Below are positions 34,101 through 43,623 of a stretch of 64,000 nucleotides of DNA, piece by piece. The notes beneath the pieces are model-generated. The model searched no databases. It was not told where the DNA came from and saw only the letters and a program-made list of their open reading frames with translations. A program made the translations under genes and the position numbers. The DNA is from Spirometra erinaceieuropaei (Eukaryota > Platyhelminthes > Cestoda > Diphyllobothriidea > Diphyllobothriidae), in contig CACRXP010000230.1 in NCBI GenBank assembly GCA_902702965.1, positions 775,976 through 839,975 of the forward strand, given 5' to 3'. Every line of letters starts with the position of its first letter. Within the stretch, counting starts at the first letter, position 1.

Positions 34101-36614
34101 CATGCATATGCCAGTAAAAAAGTTCTAGTTTATGGCAGTTAGAGAACTGAAACCTGTGTTCTTCCGTAGTCATTGTTGACAATTTGTGAAAAATAGCGCA
34201 TATACTACACTACGAGTTCCGTAGTTGCATAGGCTGGGAACTTGACCACATAAAATGCCTCACTTCAATAACGAAGACAGCCTTATATCTGGGAAGCTCT
34301 TTTTGCATAGCGTCATAGTTTTACGTCCTATGCACAGCATGGATTTGGCAAACACGTTCAAATGTTGTGAATCTACTCGTAAAAATTCCCCTCTCACAAC
34401 TTTATTGTTTCCGTTAGCACTGTAAGCTTCTGTAGGAGACACGAGGAATTCCATCCGGTGGTCCGGCATGCTGCGTTTGGTTGAAAAAATCGTTAGACAC
34501 GAAAGATCACACGCCTGGTCATCGCACATTACATGACACAAAGATGTGCATAACCACGATGAACTTAGACACGTGTGAAAAGAGTGGGACACCAACTCAC
34601 GGAATGTGATGAAATAAATCTAGATTAGCGGTGCGGAACAAAAGTGGACGTTCCGGAAAATGATTTCTTCGAATGCAGTATATGCTTCGAAACAGTCCAT
34701 AATTTTGAACGGGTACCAACGCCCCATAATATTTAAACTATTTCAAATAGAAGTTGCCGCGCGTGGCTGCGCGTCCTTCTAGTGAGGAGAATTATTCTGA
34801 CGAGGCATAATTTACTAAAAAATCATAACCAACTTGAAATTTGATTTTTCAGTTCGTGTAAATTAGGTGAGGCAAGATGTGGGCAACCACATTGTTTTAA
34901 GGAAAACAGAAGTTTGTTCTCTTGCAAAAACACAGACCTGTGAGCATGTGCAATTTTATGTCCCAGAACGAGGCAATAACGCATACAGGCACCCGTAATT
35001 TCCAAACACAAAAATATTCAATAAGCAATCACGAAAAGGTCTATCGTCAAATGGCCATTTCAACATTTGCGTACAGAACAAGATGCGTCTTGCGTAGTCT
35101 AGTTCCTGGTAAATTACGTAATTTGGGAAAAGAACCAGCACAGTGTTCGTCGTTTGAGAAATATTTCACTACTTATATAATTACTACAGTGCATTTAGGG
35201 TAAAGAACAAAATCTACGCGTGGGAAAATGCAACAAAATGGCTAGAAGATGGAGAGCAAGGCTGGAAGTGTTGTTTGCGGAAAAAATGTTCCGATTCCTT
35301 CCTTGCTTTTGAAAAAAGATGAGGGACGTGTACAGTCATAATCGAAATAACCTAGTATGGAACTTAAAGAGATGTGAGATTTTTCGTTAATTTCCGCGTA
35401 TCTGATGAGTCACGTCATCTACTACCTGCCAAGCGGATGTTAATCGGGCCACAATCAGAGGTTAAACCCCCAGAAATGGACCCTGTATGTGGGTGGAGGT
35501 CAGAAATTTTGGTCCAAAAGACAGAAACTTGTGAGACTCGGTCGGTCAGTTCAATATCCCTGACCATGAACCGGCCAAAAAGATCAGTTTTTGCGCATAC
35601 AATTCTTGCTTGAGGGCGAAATCCGTGTTGTTTCTTCTACACGCGATTGATGGGCACCTGCAACATAAAATTCCCATAACAAGCTCTCCTGATATACAAT
35701 GCCTGCACACAAGGAGGGTCTTGCAAACCTTCTAGTGTCAAAGACTGCGGTCCTGCCGTGTCAACGCCCTTTGACACACTTAGGGCACCTTAAGCGTTAA
35801 CGTCACAATGTACGTTATCGGCACATCAATAGTCATACGACCCAGCCAAGTTTCCTTTAAAAATAGGCAAGAAGCTCAAGTTGGAATGAGCGAAGTAATT
35901 GCAACATGGCATACGTCGGTCAGTCCGCAAAACTTAAATCATCGAACACTTAAATCAGTGTTATGTCGAGTAAACGATCTCATGGAAGTTTGTGACTCCG
36001 GCTTGTCTGCAAAAAAGTTTTACTTCCTTCCTAAGCGATGCAACGTTAACGTTTGCTTTGCGAAACTGTGTTAGGCATAATGCGTGCTTCGAATTCACCG
36101 CATTAAATGAATTTATTTGTGTCAACTTGAGCGTTGTATTCGCCTTTTGGCTGCCCACCTTCCCAATGACCGGCTGGCCACATTGCAAACATGCAGCGCC
36201 ACGGTAAAAATTCGTTCCGCCTAGTTGCTTTTGTGCGGCTTCAGCGTGGGGTGACTGTCCAACTAGACCATTGAAGCTGTTAGCTTCAGGGCTGCTGTCA
36301 TTGGGTGTCCTCCTGCCTGGCATGCGGCACTCTTCATCTGTATCTTTGCCGGGCAACCGGATCGATGGATCGGGACCAGGCACCAAGAGGTCCGGATGGC
36401 CAACTTCCGGCTCAGGCGGTCCGAGGAGATCAATTGGTCTCTGGGCGAACGGTGCTCGCAGGCTGGAAGGACTCAGACTGGGCACTGTAGGTTGGGCAGG
36501 AGAAGGCGGTTGATCGACAACAGCAGACTGGTTCTGCATCTAGACGAGAAAAACAGTCCCCTGTAGTAGAAGGGAAAGAAAAGCTCCAAGATATTCAGTT
36601 GCAGTAAAGGCTGT

Positions 36615-36661
<47 letters not shown>

Positions 36662-36730
36662 GACAGTTCGACCATCGATTTCGATGATGTCCACCGTATG
36701 TCCCACAGCAGGTGGGAGCAGGGACGGTGG

Positions 36731-36792
<62 letters not shown>

Positions 36793-36826
36793 GTCGGAGA
36801 ACCTGGACTACTACTACTACTACTAC

Positions 36827-36875
<49 letters not shown>

Positions 36876-39408
36876 GTCGTCGTCGTCATCATCATCATCA
36901 CCACCATCACCATCACCACCACCATCATCATCATCACCAGCGGCAGCAGCAGCAGCATCATAATTCTAATCATCATCAGCGTCATCATTGCCGTTGTCGT
37001 AGACGTCGTCATTGTCACTAACATCTTTATCATCTCCACCATTCCTGGCCAACTGGCCGCCTATGAAGAAACACCTCAAACCGTCAAGACCATCGTTCCG
37101 CACAACTCTGTAGACTACCAAGAGAAGGGCTTACGAAAGGGCAGGTAGTTTAAAGCTGAAAGAGTTAAAGAGGAATTATCTGGCACTGAATATTCTCAAA
37201 GGTGGCGGTAATGCAAAGAAACCACTGAGGAAAGCAAGAAATCAGGAGCGACAACGCTCGGTTTTCCGTATCTACCTTTGTCCAGTCAGTCAAACACTCT
37301 CACTTCACTGGGCTTTACGTCAAAGTTTTCAGTATGCTATGAAAGGCATGGGCCACTGATGAATGTTTTTAACAGTGTTTTCTGATGGATAGGAATGCTA
37401 GTGTCGGACTTCGATGCTCATTAGAACAGAAAGGTAAACGCCGTGGATTATCAACTTCGACTGAAGACGATCATAGATACTTAGGAAGATATCATTTGAA
37501 ATAAAATTACTGAGACAGAGGGTGTTCATTTTCCACTGGCTGGTGATAAACTACAGTCAACTACGTCTAGTAGAGTTGATTAAGTGAAAAACTGATTGCA
37601 TGAACGCTTGTGCGAAGTCGACAAAACAGAGTATCCGGAGAAGCAGAATGTTTTAGCTTTTTAAACAATCAAGAGCGCCTGCTTCTATGCTCCATCCACT
37701 CACACTTGCAAGAGGATCTTGCCGATTGGTTTAAATATGCGCCATATTTTCTTCGTTGTGGGATCTCGTCTGTACAAATGCAAACAGTACTAGGATAAGG
37801 CAATGCGGCAAAACACGCAGAATTTAACGGCTTCATGGATTTCGTGACCTACCGCTTAACTATGAACAGTCATTGTGTAGTTATATAACTGGCGGATCAA
37901 CTCGAATACAGCCTAGGGCAATCAAACGGGAAAGACGCACAAACGGCACTCGCCTGCTATCCTGCATGGCCAACCTCCGCCAGGCCCTTCCACAGTGCTC
38001 ATTAGCATTCCCAACAGTCGATGTACCTATCACGTTTTTTTGCTCTGGGCTGCATTTTTAATGAACTGCCGTTCGCAGTTAAAGAGGAGATCGAGAAACT
38101 GATTATGTCAAGTTTTGTCACGTTTAACGGGAGAAAAATACTCCAACTTCAGAAAAAATACTGCGAAAGCCATTTCAGGGAGCACGTTAAGCATGAAGTT
38201 CGAAATTAATGACAGATCATGTTTCAGAAATCCTACTGAGTACTCAACTTAGAAACTGCGCTGGCCATTAGTAATATCTTAAAATTCGTAAATAGTCGGA
38301 GTATCCCTCAGACACAACGGACTGCTGGGAGTGCGAAAGTGCATATGGTCAGAAGACTGCTCCGCTTGACAAGGTCGAGCCATCGGACTCCCAGGGATGA
38401 TCGCTCCTCGTAAGGATGACAACGAGCGGCTAACAATGAGAATCAACCTGATAGGGAGAAACAAATCGCCTCTTATGGTGTTTTTTCACCTAAGTGCCGT
38501 AAAGATACTGAAGACAGGCCTAGTTAACTTTCTATACGCCGTCCATTTACCGGTGCTTCATTTCCCAATTCTCAGCAGCGTCATCAAATGGGAAAAATAG
38601 CAAGCTGGAGGGAAAATTTTAACAGTCGTCAAATCAGAAACTGAAAAAGTTGCGACCTCTACAGACCTCCTCTTCCCAACCTAAGGAAGGCGTCGTGGAT
38701 GCACACGCTTCCATGCCACCGCCACGTACTTCAGTAATTGACAGAGGGAGACACCGCATGGGTGAATATTTGACAATGACGATGAGCAGAGTTGGATTTT
38801 GCCACCGACAACCCCTTACTCAGCTGGATGACGAAAATAAAGATGACTTAAAGCGAACAGCCCTTAGAGAGACTGAACAGCTGCACATCTTGCTAGGCAA
38901 AAATGGGAAACGTCTTAATACCGGAGTTAGGAAAACTGCAACACAAGTATACTCTAATCAGACTGTGAATACCATGAACCGGAGAGACGCTGGCTACGTT
39001 TCTGTAGCAGACGAAAAAGGATCTCAGGGCTCGTAGGACAAGGATGAGGGGAGGGATTCCCAGGTTGTTTATCGAAAACCAACTCAACCCCACATAGTAA
39101 GAATAAAGTCGATTCGTAAATATGCGATGCTGTGCAGACTATTGACAATTTGCGGTTGACGGTACAGATTCGAGGCAGTATTAAGGAGACGAACTGCGAC
39201 GTAGACGTCTGGGTTTCCATAAAGCCGACTGTCACAAATACGCATATAATAGATAAGCATAATTCGTACTCGCAGCTGCCTTAGAGATAGCATCAGTTCG
39301 TCCAGCTGTCGACTGGCATGTTCCGCAGCATGCCGAGTCTCCGCCGACAGGTCTTCTGCAGTCCCCGCCTGATCTCCTGACGAAGCCGCAGTTCCGTGCG
39401 TTGGGACT
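24843..39408 (-). CDS. PXN: Paxillin-family gene, 3' part (LD4 to stop), 6 exons
   Basis: Paxillin is a focal-adhesion scaffold: LD motifs bind FAK/vinculin-type partners and LIM domains target the protein to adhesions. Exons on the minus strand: 39408-39270, 36539-36159, 33828-33655, 31190-31072, 27070-26956, 25109-24843. Phases agree, and the joined part is 397 residues plus TAG. Order: an LD motif, RQLDELMLSL, matching paxillin LD4; a Pro/Ser-rich linker; LIM1 (CLQC...WHPEHFTCACC...YCTEC), LIM2 (CAYC...WHPDHFFCQSC...YCQTC), LIM3 (CGGC...WHEQCFRCHEC...YCEAH) and LIM4 (CASC...FHLQHFVCTYC...YCSSC). All 32 zinc ligands are present. The C terminus QLFG matches the family end. The start codon and LD1-LD3 were not found. 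Hic-5 or leupaxin are the vertebrate alternatives; flatworms probably have a single paxillin. Confidence 0.9.
25110..26955 (-). other. PXN: Paxillin intron, 1846 nt
   Basis: GTAAGT...CATTAG. AT-rich, with no element recognised inside. Confidence 0.8.
26956..27070 (-). CDS. PXN: Paxillin exon: LIM2 end, LIM3 start
   Basis: One base completes Gln; TCFSNNFGARCGGCQQPITG then closes LIM2 (YCQTC) and opens LIM3, ending WHEQCFRCH. The acceptor is TTTTCAG and the donor GTAAGT, phase 0. Confidence 0.92.
27990..28350 (+). mobile_element. C2H2-finger repeat ORF relic and its 3' region (R4 copy 1, left part)
   Basis: Plus frame at 28075-28134 reads CLRCTCTFSHRTDLFGHVQ, a decayed form of the C2H2 segment (C..C..TF..R..LFGH) that recurs in retroposon-like ORFs of diphyllobothriid tapeworms, as I recall them. 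It is followed by (GT)n and a block resembling, in reverse, the sequence at 31640-31740 (CTGAAGCCTTACGCCACGC versus CTGAGGCCTTATGCCATGC). The repeat is interrupted at 28350 by the element at 28351-29344 and continues at 29345. Confidence 0.6.
28351..28725 (+). repeat. Left terminal inverted repeat
   Basis: Starts CAGTGAGTGACCG and carries a 12-bp perfect palindrome, ATTTCATGAAAT, at 28364-28375. It pairs with 28969-29344 and ends near AATTAGGTTTT. Confidence 0.85.
28969..29344 (-). repeat. Right terminal inverted repeat
   Basis: Reverse complement of the left arm. The subterminal palindrome here is ATCTCATGAGAT (29320-29331), altered at symmetric positions relative to the left arm. Confidence 0.85.
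29345..29490 (+). repeat. R4 copy 1, right part
   Basis: Continues R4 after the insertion: TATCACTTTTCG, CATTTCTCACCACAATGAGC, GACGCACTCGGAACT and GAGGGTTGACAGCTGATGGG. These blocks appear in the same order, reverse-complemented, at 31440-31600. Confidence 0.7.
29490..29830 (-). repeat. Dispersed repeat R2, copy 2
   Basis: On the minus strand it reads GACCAAGTCTTGCGTGGAAAG, then CAGACGGGTTGTTTGACTTT and CACTGTGTCCGATCC, matching R2 at 19000-19130 and 58520-58620. The plus-strand block GTGGCCTCTATGGCG (29511-29525) also recurs at 58463. Confidence 0.5.
31072..31190 (-). CDS. PXN: Paxillin exon: LIM2 middle
   Basis: Starts RCLEAMGVFWHPDHFFCQSC and ends SGKVYC plus two bases of a Gln codon. 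The acceptor is CTTTCAG and the donor GTAAGT. It holds the LIM2 His and Cys zinc ligands and was found by frame translation. Confidence 0.9.
31440..31745 (-). repeat. Dispersed repeat R4, copy 2 (uninterrupted)
   Basis: In reverse complement it carries the blocks of R4 copy 1 with no insertion between them (CCAATCCTGACGTATCACTT). It therefore serves as the empty site for the element at 28351-29344. A C-run at 31629-31642 lies inside. Confidence 0.65.
31885..31975 (+). mobile_element. Penelope-like element 3' end with hammerhead-like core
   Basis: Carries CTGATGA (31904-31910), a 6-bp stem GGATTC/GAATCC (31912-31917, 31924-31929) with loop GAGTGA, and GAAA (31930-31933), followed by CGTTAGGC. 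The same block, decayed, lies in the 3' part of the Penelope-like relic at 57236-57275. CUGAUGA and GAAA flanking stem II are the conserved boxes of a hammerhead ribozyme, known from Penelope-like elements. One extra U after CUGAUGA departs from the canonical fold. Confidence 0.55.
33155..33590 (+). repeat. Dispersed repeat R1, copy 1
   Basis: Blocks GTTCGACCGTCATGACCGAC, GATGTCCACCG, GGTGTCAAGGCATAGTCAGG, CGCCTAGGCGTGTCGCCACAC and ACTTGTTATAGGCGCGCATTC. The same order is found at 61935-62290, and the first blocks at 36663-36726. No coding content; the family is unidentified. Confidence 0.6.
33655..33828 (-). CDS. PXN: Paxillin exon: LIM1 second half, LIM2 start
   Basis: 58 codons, phase 0 at both ends. 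VIQALGGVWHPEHFTCACC and FFEHDSEPYCTEC complete LIM1, and FAPKCAYCGEAIVD opens LIM2. The acceptor is ATTCAAG and the donor GTAAGT. Confidence 0.93.
33829..36158 (-). other. PXN: Paxillin intron, 2330 nt
   Basis: GTGGGC...TTCAAG. No element or gene was recognised inside. Confidence 0.75.
36159..36539 (-). CDS. PXN: Paxillin exon: linker and first half of LIM1
   Basis: Codes for 127 residues: MQNQSAVVDQPPSPAQPTVP, a Pro/Ser-rich linker, then AACLQCGQPVIGK, the first zinc-ligand pair of LIM1. The acceptor TCGTCTAG lies directly before the ATG; the ATG is read here as an internal Met because the LD4 exon joins in phase 0. The donor is GTGGGC, weaker than usual, but the next exon continues LIM1 exactly. 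Confidence 0.85.
36615..36661. repeat. (CTA)n microsatellite
   Basis: About 15 uninterrupted CTA units, 46 bp. Confidence 0.95.
36663..36726 (+). repeat. Dispersed repeat R1, partial copy
   Basis: CAGTTCGACCATCGATTTCG and GATGATGTCCACCGTATGTC match the start of R1 at 33155 and 61935. It lies directly between two trinucleotide arrays. Confidence 0.55.
36727..36962. repeat. Compound palindromic trinucleotide array
   Basis: Order: (GAT)n, (GGT)n, (AGT)10, a short unique centre at 36794-36806, then (ACT)n, (CAT)n, (CGT)n, (CAT/CAC)n and (GCA)n. Left units are reverse complements of right units, so the array could form a long hairpin. Long poly-Ser or poly-Val ORFs here are artefacts. Confidence 0.9.
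39270..39408 (-). CDS. PXN: Paxillin exon with LD4 motif
   Basis: Frame VPTHGTAASSGDQAGTAEDL, then ASRQLDELMLSLRQLR. Human LD4 is recalled as ATRELDELMASL, a close match. The acceptor is AATTACAG and the donor GTACGA; one base completes an upstream codon, followed by 46 codons. It was found by frame translation because the ORF has no early ATG. The donor is not the usual GTAAGT, so the exon end is less certain than the core. Confidence 0.8.
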
Positions 39409-42400
39409 CTGTAATTAGCAGAAAAAATTACGTATCACACTTCCGTCTGCAGACCTTTCCAGCGGTGGACCGCTTCGTCAATGTGCAAATTGTGTCTTAG
39501 CTAAAAAAACGGGCAGAGGGGATTTTAAATTACACACCAGCAGTTGCCCAAAGGCTGTAAATTCGGGGAGGAGAACACTTTCTGAAATGCCCACAAGCCA
39601 CCACTGAGCTGGGAGGACGAATTTCGAAAAGAGCATTGAGGTGAAGTTTCTGTGCATGACGTGGAATGATAGATTAATAGAAAATAAAACCGTGTTAAAA
39701 CTACAACAGCCAGGCGGAAGGCAAATACCGCTGTCATTGTCACGCTCAAGTAGGGTCTGATTGCACTGGCAAAATTGCCGTTAGGCCAACCCCTGTTTGC
39801 AAAAAGTGTCGTAATTACAGACATCACAGGACATTGAGAGGGAATAAAATAAGGGCGTGTTGCACTTTCTTTGGAAACAGATTTTTTTCCTCCCTGGGGA
39901 TTCTGGATACTGCACTCCGAAACTGATTCATGCTGTTTCAAAGGAAAAACGATTACTTGCTGTTTCACGAGCGGGATTCAGTTTCACGTGGCAAAATCCA
40001 TATTTTTCGTGTTAACAAAGATACTAAACTTGGAAAAACAAAATAAATGAGCTGAGCGGACTACCACTGTAAAAGCATAAGGGTAAAACCGCTTACAACA
40101 ATATATACCTTACAAATGAAATGGCCACATCCAGTTAGTTTTGAAGTGCAGAGAGTGAAACTTGCAGGGGCATAATGAGAACTCCCTACACCTCCAATCC
40201 ATGTTCACACGTTCACAACATGGCAGTCCTCCCAGGGTAAAGTACGCCCCTCAAACTGTAAGTATGAACAAGGTTCAACTGGCAAAGACCGCGTGGCGAT
40301 TCCGCCTAAACTGCAAAGTAACCACATTTCATTAAGCTAGATTAAATCACAGCGCGCGGGTTGCGTTTTCTCCGTGCAAGAAAATCGTATGAGGTCTGGG
40401 AGGATTCTCGCGGAGAGCAAAAACGACATGGTGTACGAGACGGCAGGATAAACTACTACATGCTCATCGGCACCGCAACCGCAGATGAGTAATATTTCCA
40501 AGTTTAACACATATTTAGTGAACTAGGTTAAGAGTTCACGCGTTTGGGGCTATGGTTTCCGTCAATAAGCAAGCGAAGGGGTGGCAGCGGTCAAACTGCT
40601 GATGCAAGGCCTTTAATCGAACGGGATCTTTTGCCCACCCCTCAATTAAGTGCACCTGACACGGTTACTTGCTCAACTCAGCCTTTTTGCCAGTTTAGCC
40701 TTCCCCACAAATGCTTAAATAAACAGGGTTAGATTCTAGAGCAGAAGGCCTGATAATTCAGAGAGCGCGTAATAGGGACGCTAACTCACGCTTAAATCCG
40801 AAAACTCTGCTAAAGCCTCTGGTTCTGGTAAACACACCCGTGATGCATTAACAGGCAGTCTATTGATTAGTAAATCGATATTCATGGCAGCATTTGTAGC
40901 ACTACCAACAGTATGACATAGTCTATAAAATGCATGGAAGATGTTCACTTGTGGCCAAGTCGAACTGTCACGGGAAGTCTAAGATAAATAAAAAACAGCC
41001 CTAACTTTTTATGTTGTCATTCCTCTTGAGAAGTGAGTTGAAAAAATGCGGCATACACACTTGGAATACATAGTTCGGGATCATCCCGACTTCGCTTCTC
41101 TACCATACAACGGTGACAAAATATACCGAGCAGGCATCGAAATGATGGTCCATTATGCGTATTGCAACCAGTTTTAGTGCAAATTTAGGCGTTTTTACAG
41201 CAAAATAAGGGTTTATAGCTTTCCTGCTCAACTATTTCAACTTCAGGTTTGCATGAATAACGAAAACATTAAGCATTCTGTCATCATCACACATCTTAAC
41301 ATGGTGGAAAATTGCACCCTCGACGCTTCCTGCTGGCACGACCAACACAAATGGGAGTTAGATACTTCTTCACTGGCAAAAGACTGGCATGAAAACGGTC
41401 GAAAGTGACCCCAGACGTGATATATCTTCTTGCTCGAAAAACTAGGTAGATACTAAAACTGCGGAGTATACTGTGATTTACGGGCAGAGAGCAGTACCGC
41501 GTCTAATTACGGATACCCGAGGATTAATGATAATTTCGCTGAATCGTACTTTCCTTAATGTTCACCTATCAGTAAAGTTCATAAACTGAGTGTGGAGAGT
41601 GGCACCCAAAATGCTGCAGAATGACTTTATTATTTAAAGTGAAATTTCCGGTTAGCAGGGGTAAGCAATTTGTAACCGGAAATCAAACGTAGATTCAGTT
41701 TCCACGACCCAGACTTAGAACAACAGTCGACGGGATGGCAAGGCCATATTCTCGGACAAAAGACGAAAACAGTTACGGTCAATGGCATTACTTGATATGG
41801 GGAACCAAGATTTATATTTCACGAGGGTCCAGCTTACGGCGACCGTCCGGCCGATTTGGCTCGATGTCTGTGCGACAAACTTTCAATCACCGCTTTCTTT
41901 ACGATCTTACAACAGCCTTCTTAGTGAGGAAAGACGTCTCCGTGTAACTTGTACGTGTCCAAAACTGAAGTATAACTTTCAGAATGACTGAGATGGAGAA
42001 GTACCGAAGTTAATACCACAAAATGGGATAAACGACCAATCCAAAACCTCTTATTTGATCAGCATTTAAAATCTCCATAGGAGCATAAAACTTCAGTAGC
42101 TCTCCGAGGGTAATGCAGTAAGAAAACCGTCCTGACATGTTAGACTTTGTTTTTATAGGCTAGGCGAAAGGGCCTTCTACGTTGACTATCGAGGCAGCTA
42201 ATAGTCAGCTGAAGGGAGGATGGACCATTAATCTAGGTAACACTATTAGTTTTCGTGGGATCAAATGGCACAAATGAGCTCCTGGTTTTGGGCTTGACAA
42301 TAAAGGATGTCAAACTACTAATCTGGCAAATGTTAGAGTGACTTTGGACTCGGTTTTTCAGAGTCGACGAGAAAGATTGGCGAACATACAAATCAAAGCT

Positions 42401-43088
42401 GAAATAACTGCGTAATATCAATTCTACCAGTATTATAATTAGGTCCCACCATACTTTGGATACGGACACTAGTCAAAAGTCGACATGACGTTTTGTCGGG
42501 CACCTTACCGCAGGTTATTCACCCAATAAACTGTAAAATTATGGGTTTAGCATCAATATCTGAAGTTCATAGGCCAGAAGTCGCGCATACGACTGGGAGA
42601 CCCAGTGACGAGGCGAACCCTCGCAGCAGCAGAAACATCCACAAAACCCGTGCCGGAGTTTTTATGTGTGGTGGAGCCATTCCTATTGCAGGACGCTTCC
42701 AGACCTATGATGAACACGTACATACCTTCCCGAATAAATTCGCCATATTCACTCAGTATGGCGGGCTACGCTTAAAAAACACGATTTTCATGCCGAAAGT
42801 TGTACGCCTCAAAAGCGCACCGATGCCAGTCTGCTCACATAATTAAGGTCAGTTTGTGAAAAGAAACAGAGGACGAACAAGGCCATCAGGCTCATCAATG
42901 TCAGGATCTGGGACAACTTATTCAGTCGTTATCTTTGACAGCGCAGTCATATCTTACACACAATTTGTATTCAATACTTTTTATTGTTTCCCTTAGATTT
43001 CTGATGAAAAATATGCTTTTTATCATTTTAGTAACAGCATAAATTTCGTATCTGAGTGGACGCCACGATACGGGACTTTAAATATACT
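39409..43088. other. Expected 5' region of paxillin, nothing recognised
   Basis: The start codon and LD1-LD3 exons should lie at higher coordinates. I searched the minus strand here for LD motifs (LD.LL..L) with flanking splice sites and found none. Only short shadow ORFs are present. Confidence 0.4.
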
Positions 43089-43089
43089 C

Positions 43090-43343
43090 CTTTTCGACCG
43101 CCTGTAAAAACCACACTTGGTGCAAAAACGACTACTTATACGGTAGGGTTTTCCGATTGATTTTCGATGCCCTTATAAATTTACATATATTTTGTCGAAA
43201 ATATGCATGAAAGTATTCTTTTGTGTACACGTTTGATAATAAATTACCTCTTCTTCAAATTTCGCACTCAAAAAGGATATCTTCTGGTTGTTGTAAGCTT
43301 TTTTCAAATCCCAAATAAGTATTTTGGCAGATTTCGAATAATT
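43090..43343 (+). repeat. Diverged relative of the 28.4-kb TIR arm
   Basis: Shares TACTTAT, TTTTCC and ATTGATTTTCGATG, then CTT..AAATT, in the same order and spacing as the left TIR at 28530-28600. The termini and target duplication are not recognised, so it is an older or partial copy. Confidence 0.5.
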
Positions 43344-43370
43344 CATATTGACCCAATTGTGAAAAACTCG

Positions 43371-43452
43371 GCGCTTCGGTGGGTTTCGAAGCCACACAGC
43401 AAGGAGAAGGCTGTAGTGCAGCCAACGCTCTAACCACTTGAGCTACGAGGCC
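43371..43452 (-). pseudogene. Second tRNA-like unit, degraded
   Basis: Mirror copy of the unit at 43514-43595. Here the T stem has a C-C mismatch (GTGGC-TTCGAAA-CCCAC) and box B is damaged, so it is the more decayed copy. A T5 run follows on its strand. Confidence 0.5.
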
Positions 43453-43513
43453 CCGCCGGACGACGCGAGTTTAATATTGACCCAAATGTGATTAAACTCG
43501 CGTCGTCCGGCGG

Positions 43514-43595
43514 GGCCTCGTAGCTCAAGTGGTTAGAGCGTTGGCTGTACTACAGCCTTCTCCTTACTGCGTGGGTTCGATTCCCACCGAGGCGC
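43514..43595 (+). tRNA. tRNA-like unit (SINE head or tRNA pseudogene)
   Basis: Acceptor GGCCTCG/CGAGGCG with six of seven pairs; D arm GCTC...GAGC; T arm GTGGG-TTCGATT-CCCAC, perfect. Box A is TAGCTCAAGTGG and box B GGTTCGATTCC, with a T5 Pol III terminator at 43600-43604. The anticodon arm is abnormal (hairpin GGCTGT-ACT-ACAGCC) and the variable region unpaired, so no amino acid is assigned. It is more likely a tRNA-derived SINE head than a working tRNA. Confidence 0.5.
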
Positions 43596-43623
43596 CGAGT
43601 TTTTCACAGTTGGGTCAATATGA

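Larger units (their letters stand above)
36540..39269 (-). other. PXN: Paxillin intron, 2730 nt
   Basis: GTACGA...CGTCTAG. Holds the trinucleotide arrays and the partial R1 copy. An open plus frame at 38650-39036 matches nothing I know. Confidence 0.7.
43344..43623. repeat. Head-to-head tRNA-like palindrome
   Basis: Two arms, 43344-43475 (minus) and 43491-43623 (plus), are near reverse complements around a 15-nt centre. Each arm has a 43-nt GC-rich leader ending in an 82-nt tRNA-like unit, a T5 run and a TTGGGTCAATATGA tail. The arms differ at a scatter of positions, so this is not a simple assembly mirror. Confidence 0.8.

Noticed and set aside
36473..37148. Long ORFs of repeated Ser, Val, Met or Ile
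   Set aside because: Products of trinucleotide arrays read in several frames on both strands.
38650..39036. 128-codon plus-strand ORF in a paxillin intron
   Set aside because: No motif and no splice or promoter support; likely chance in a repeat-derived stretch.
43514..43595. Functional tRNA-Ser or tRNA-Tyr gene
   Set aside because: The anticodon stem does not form a canonical arm with a 7-nt loop, one acceptor pair is missing and the variable region is unpaired.
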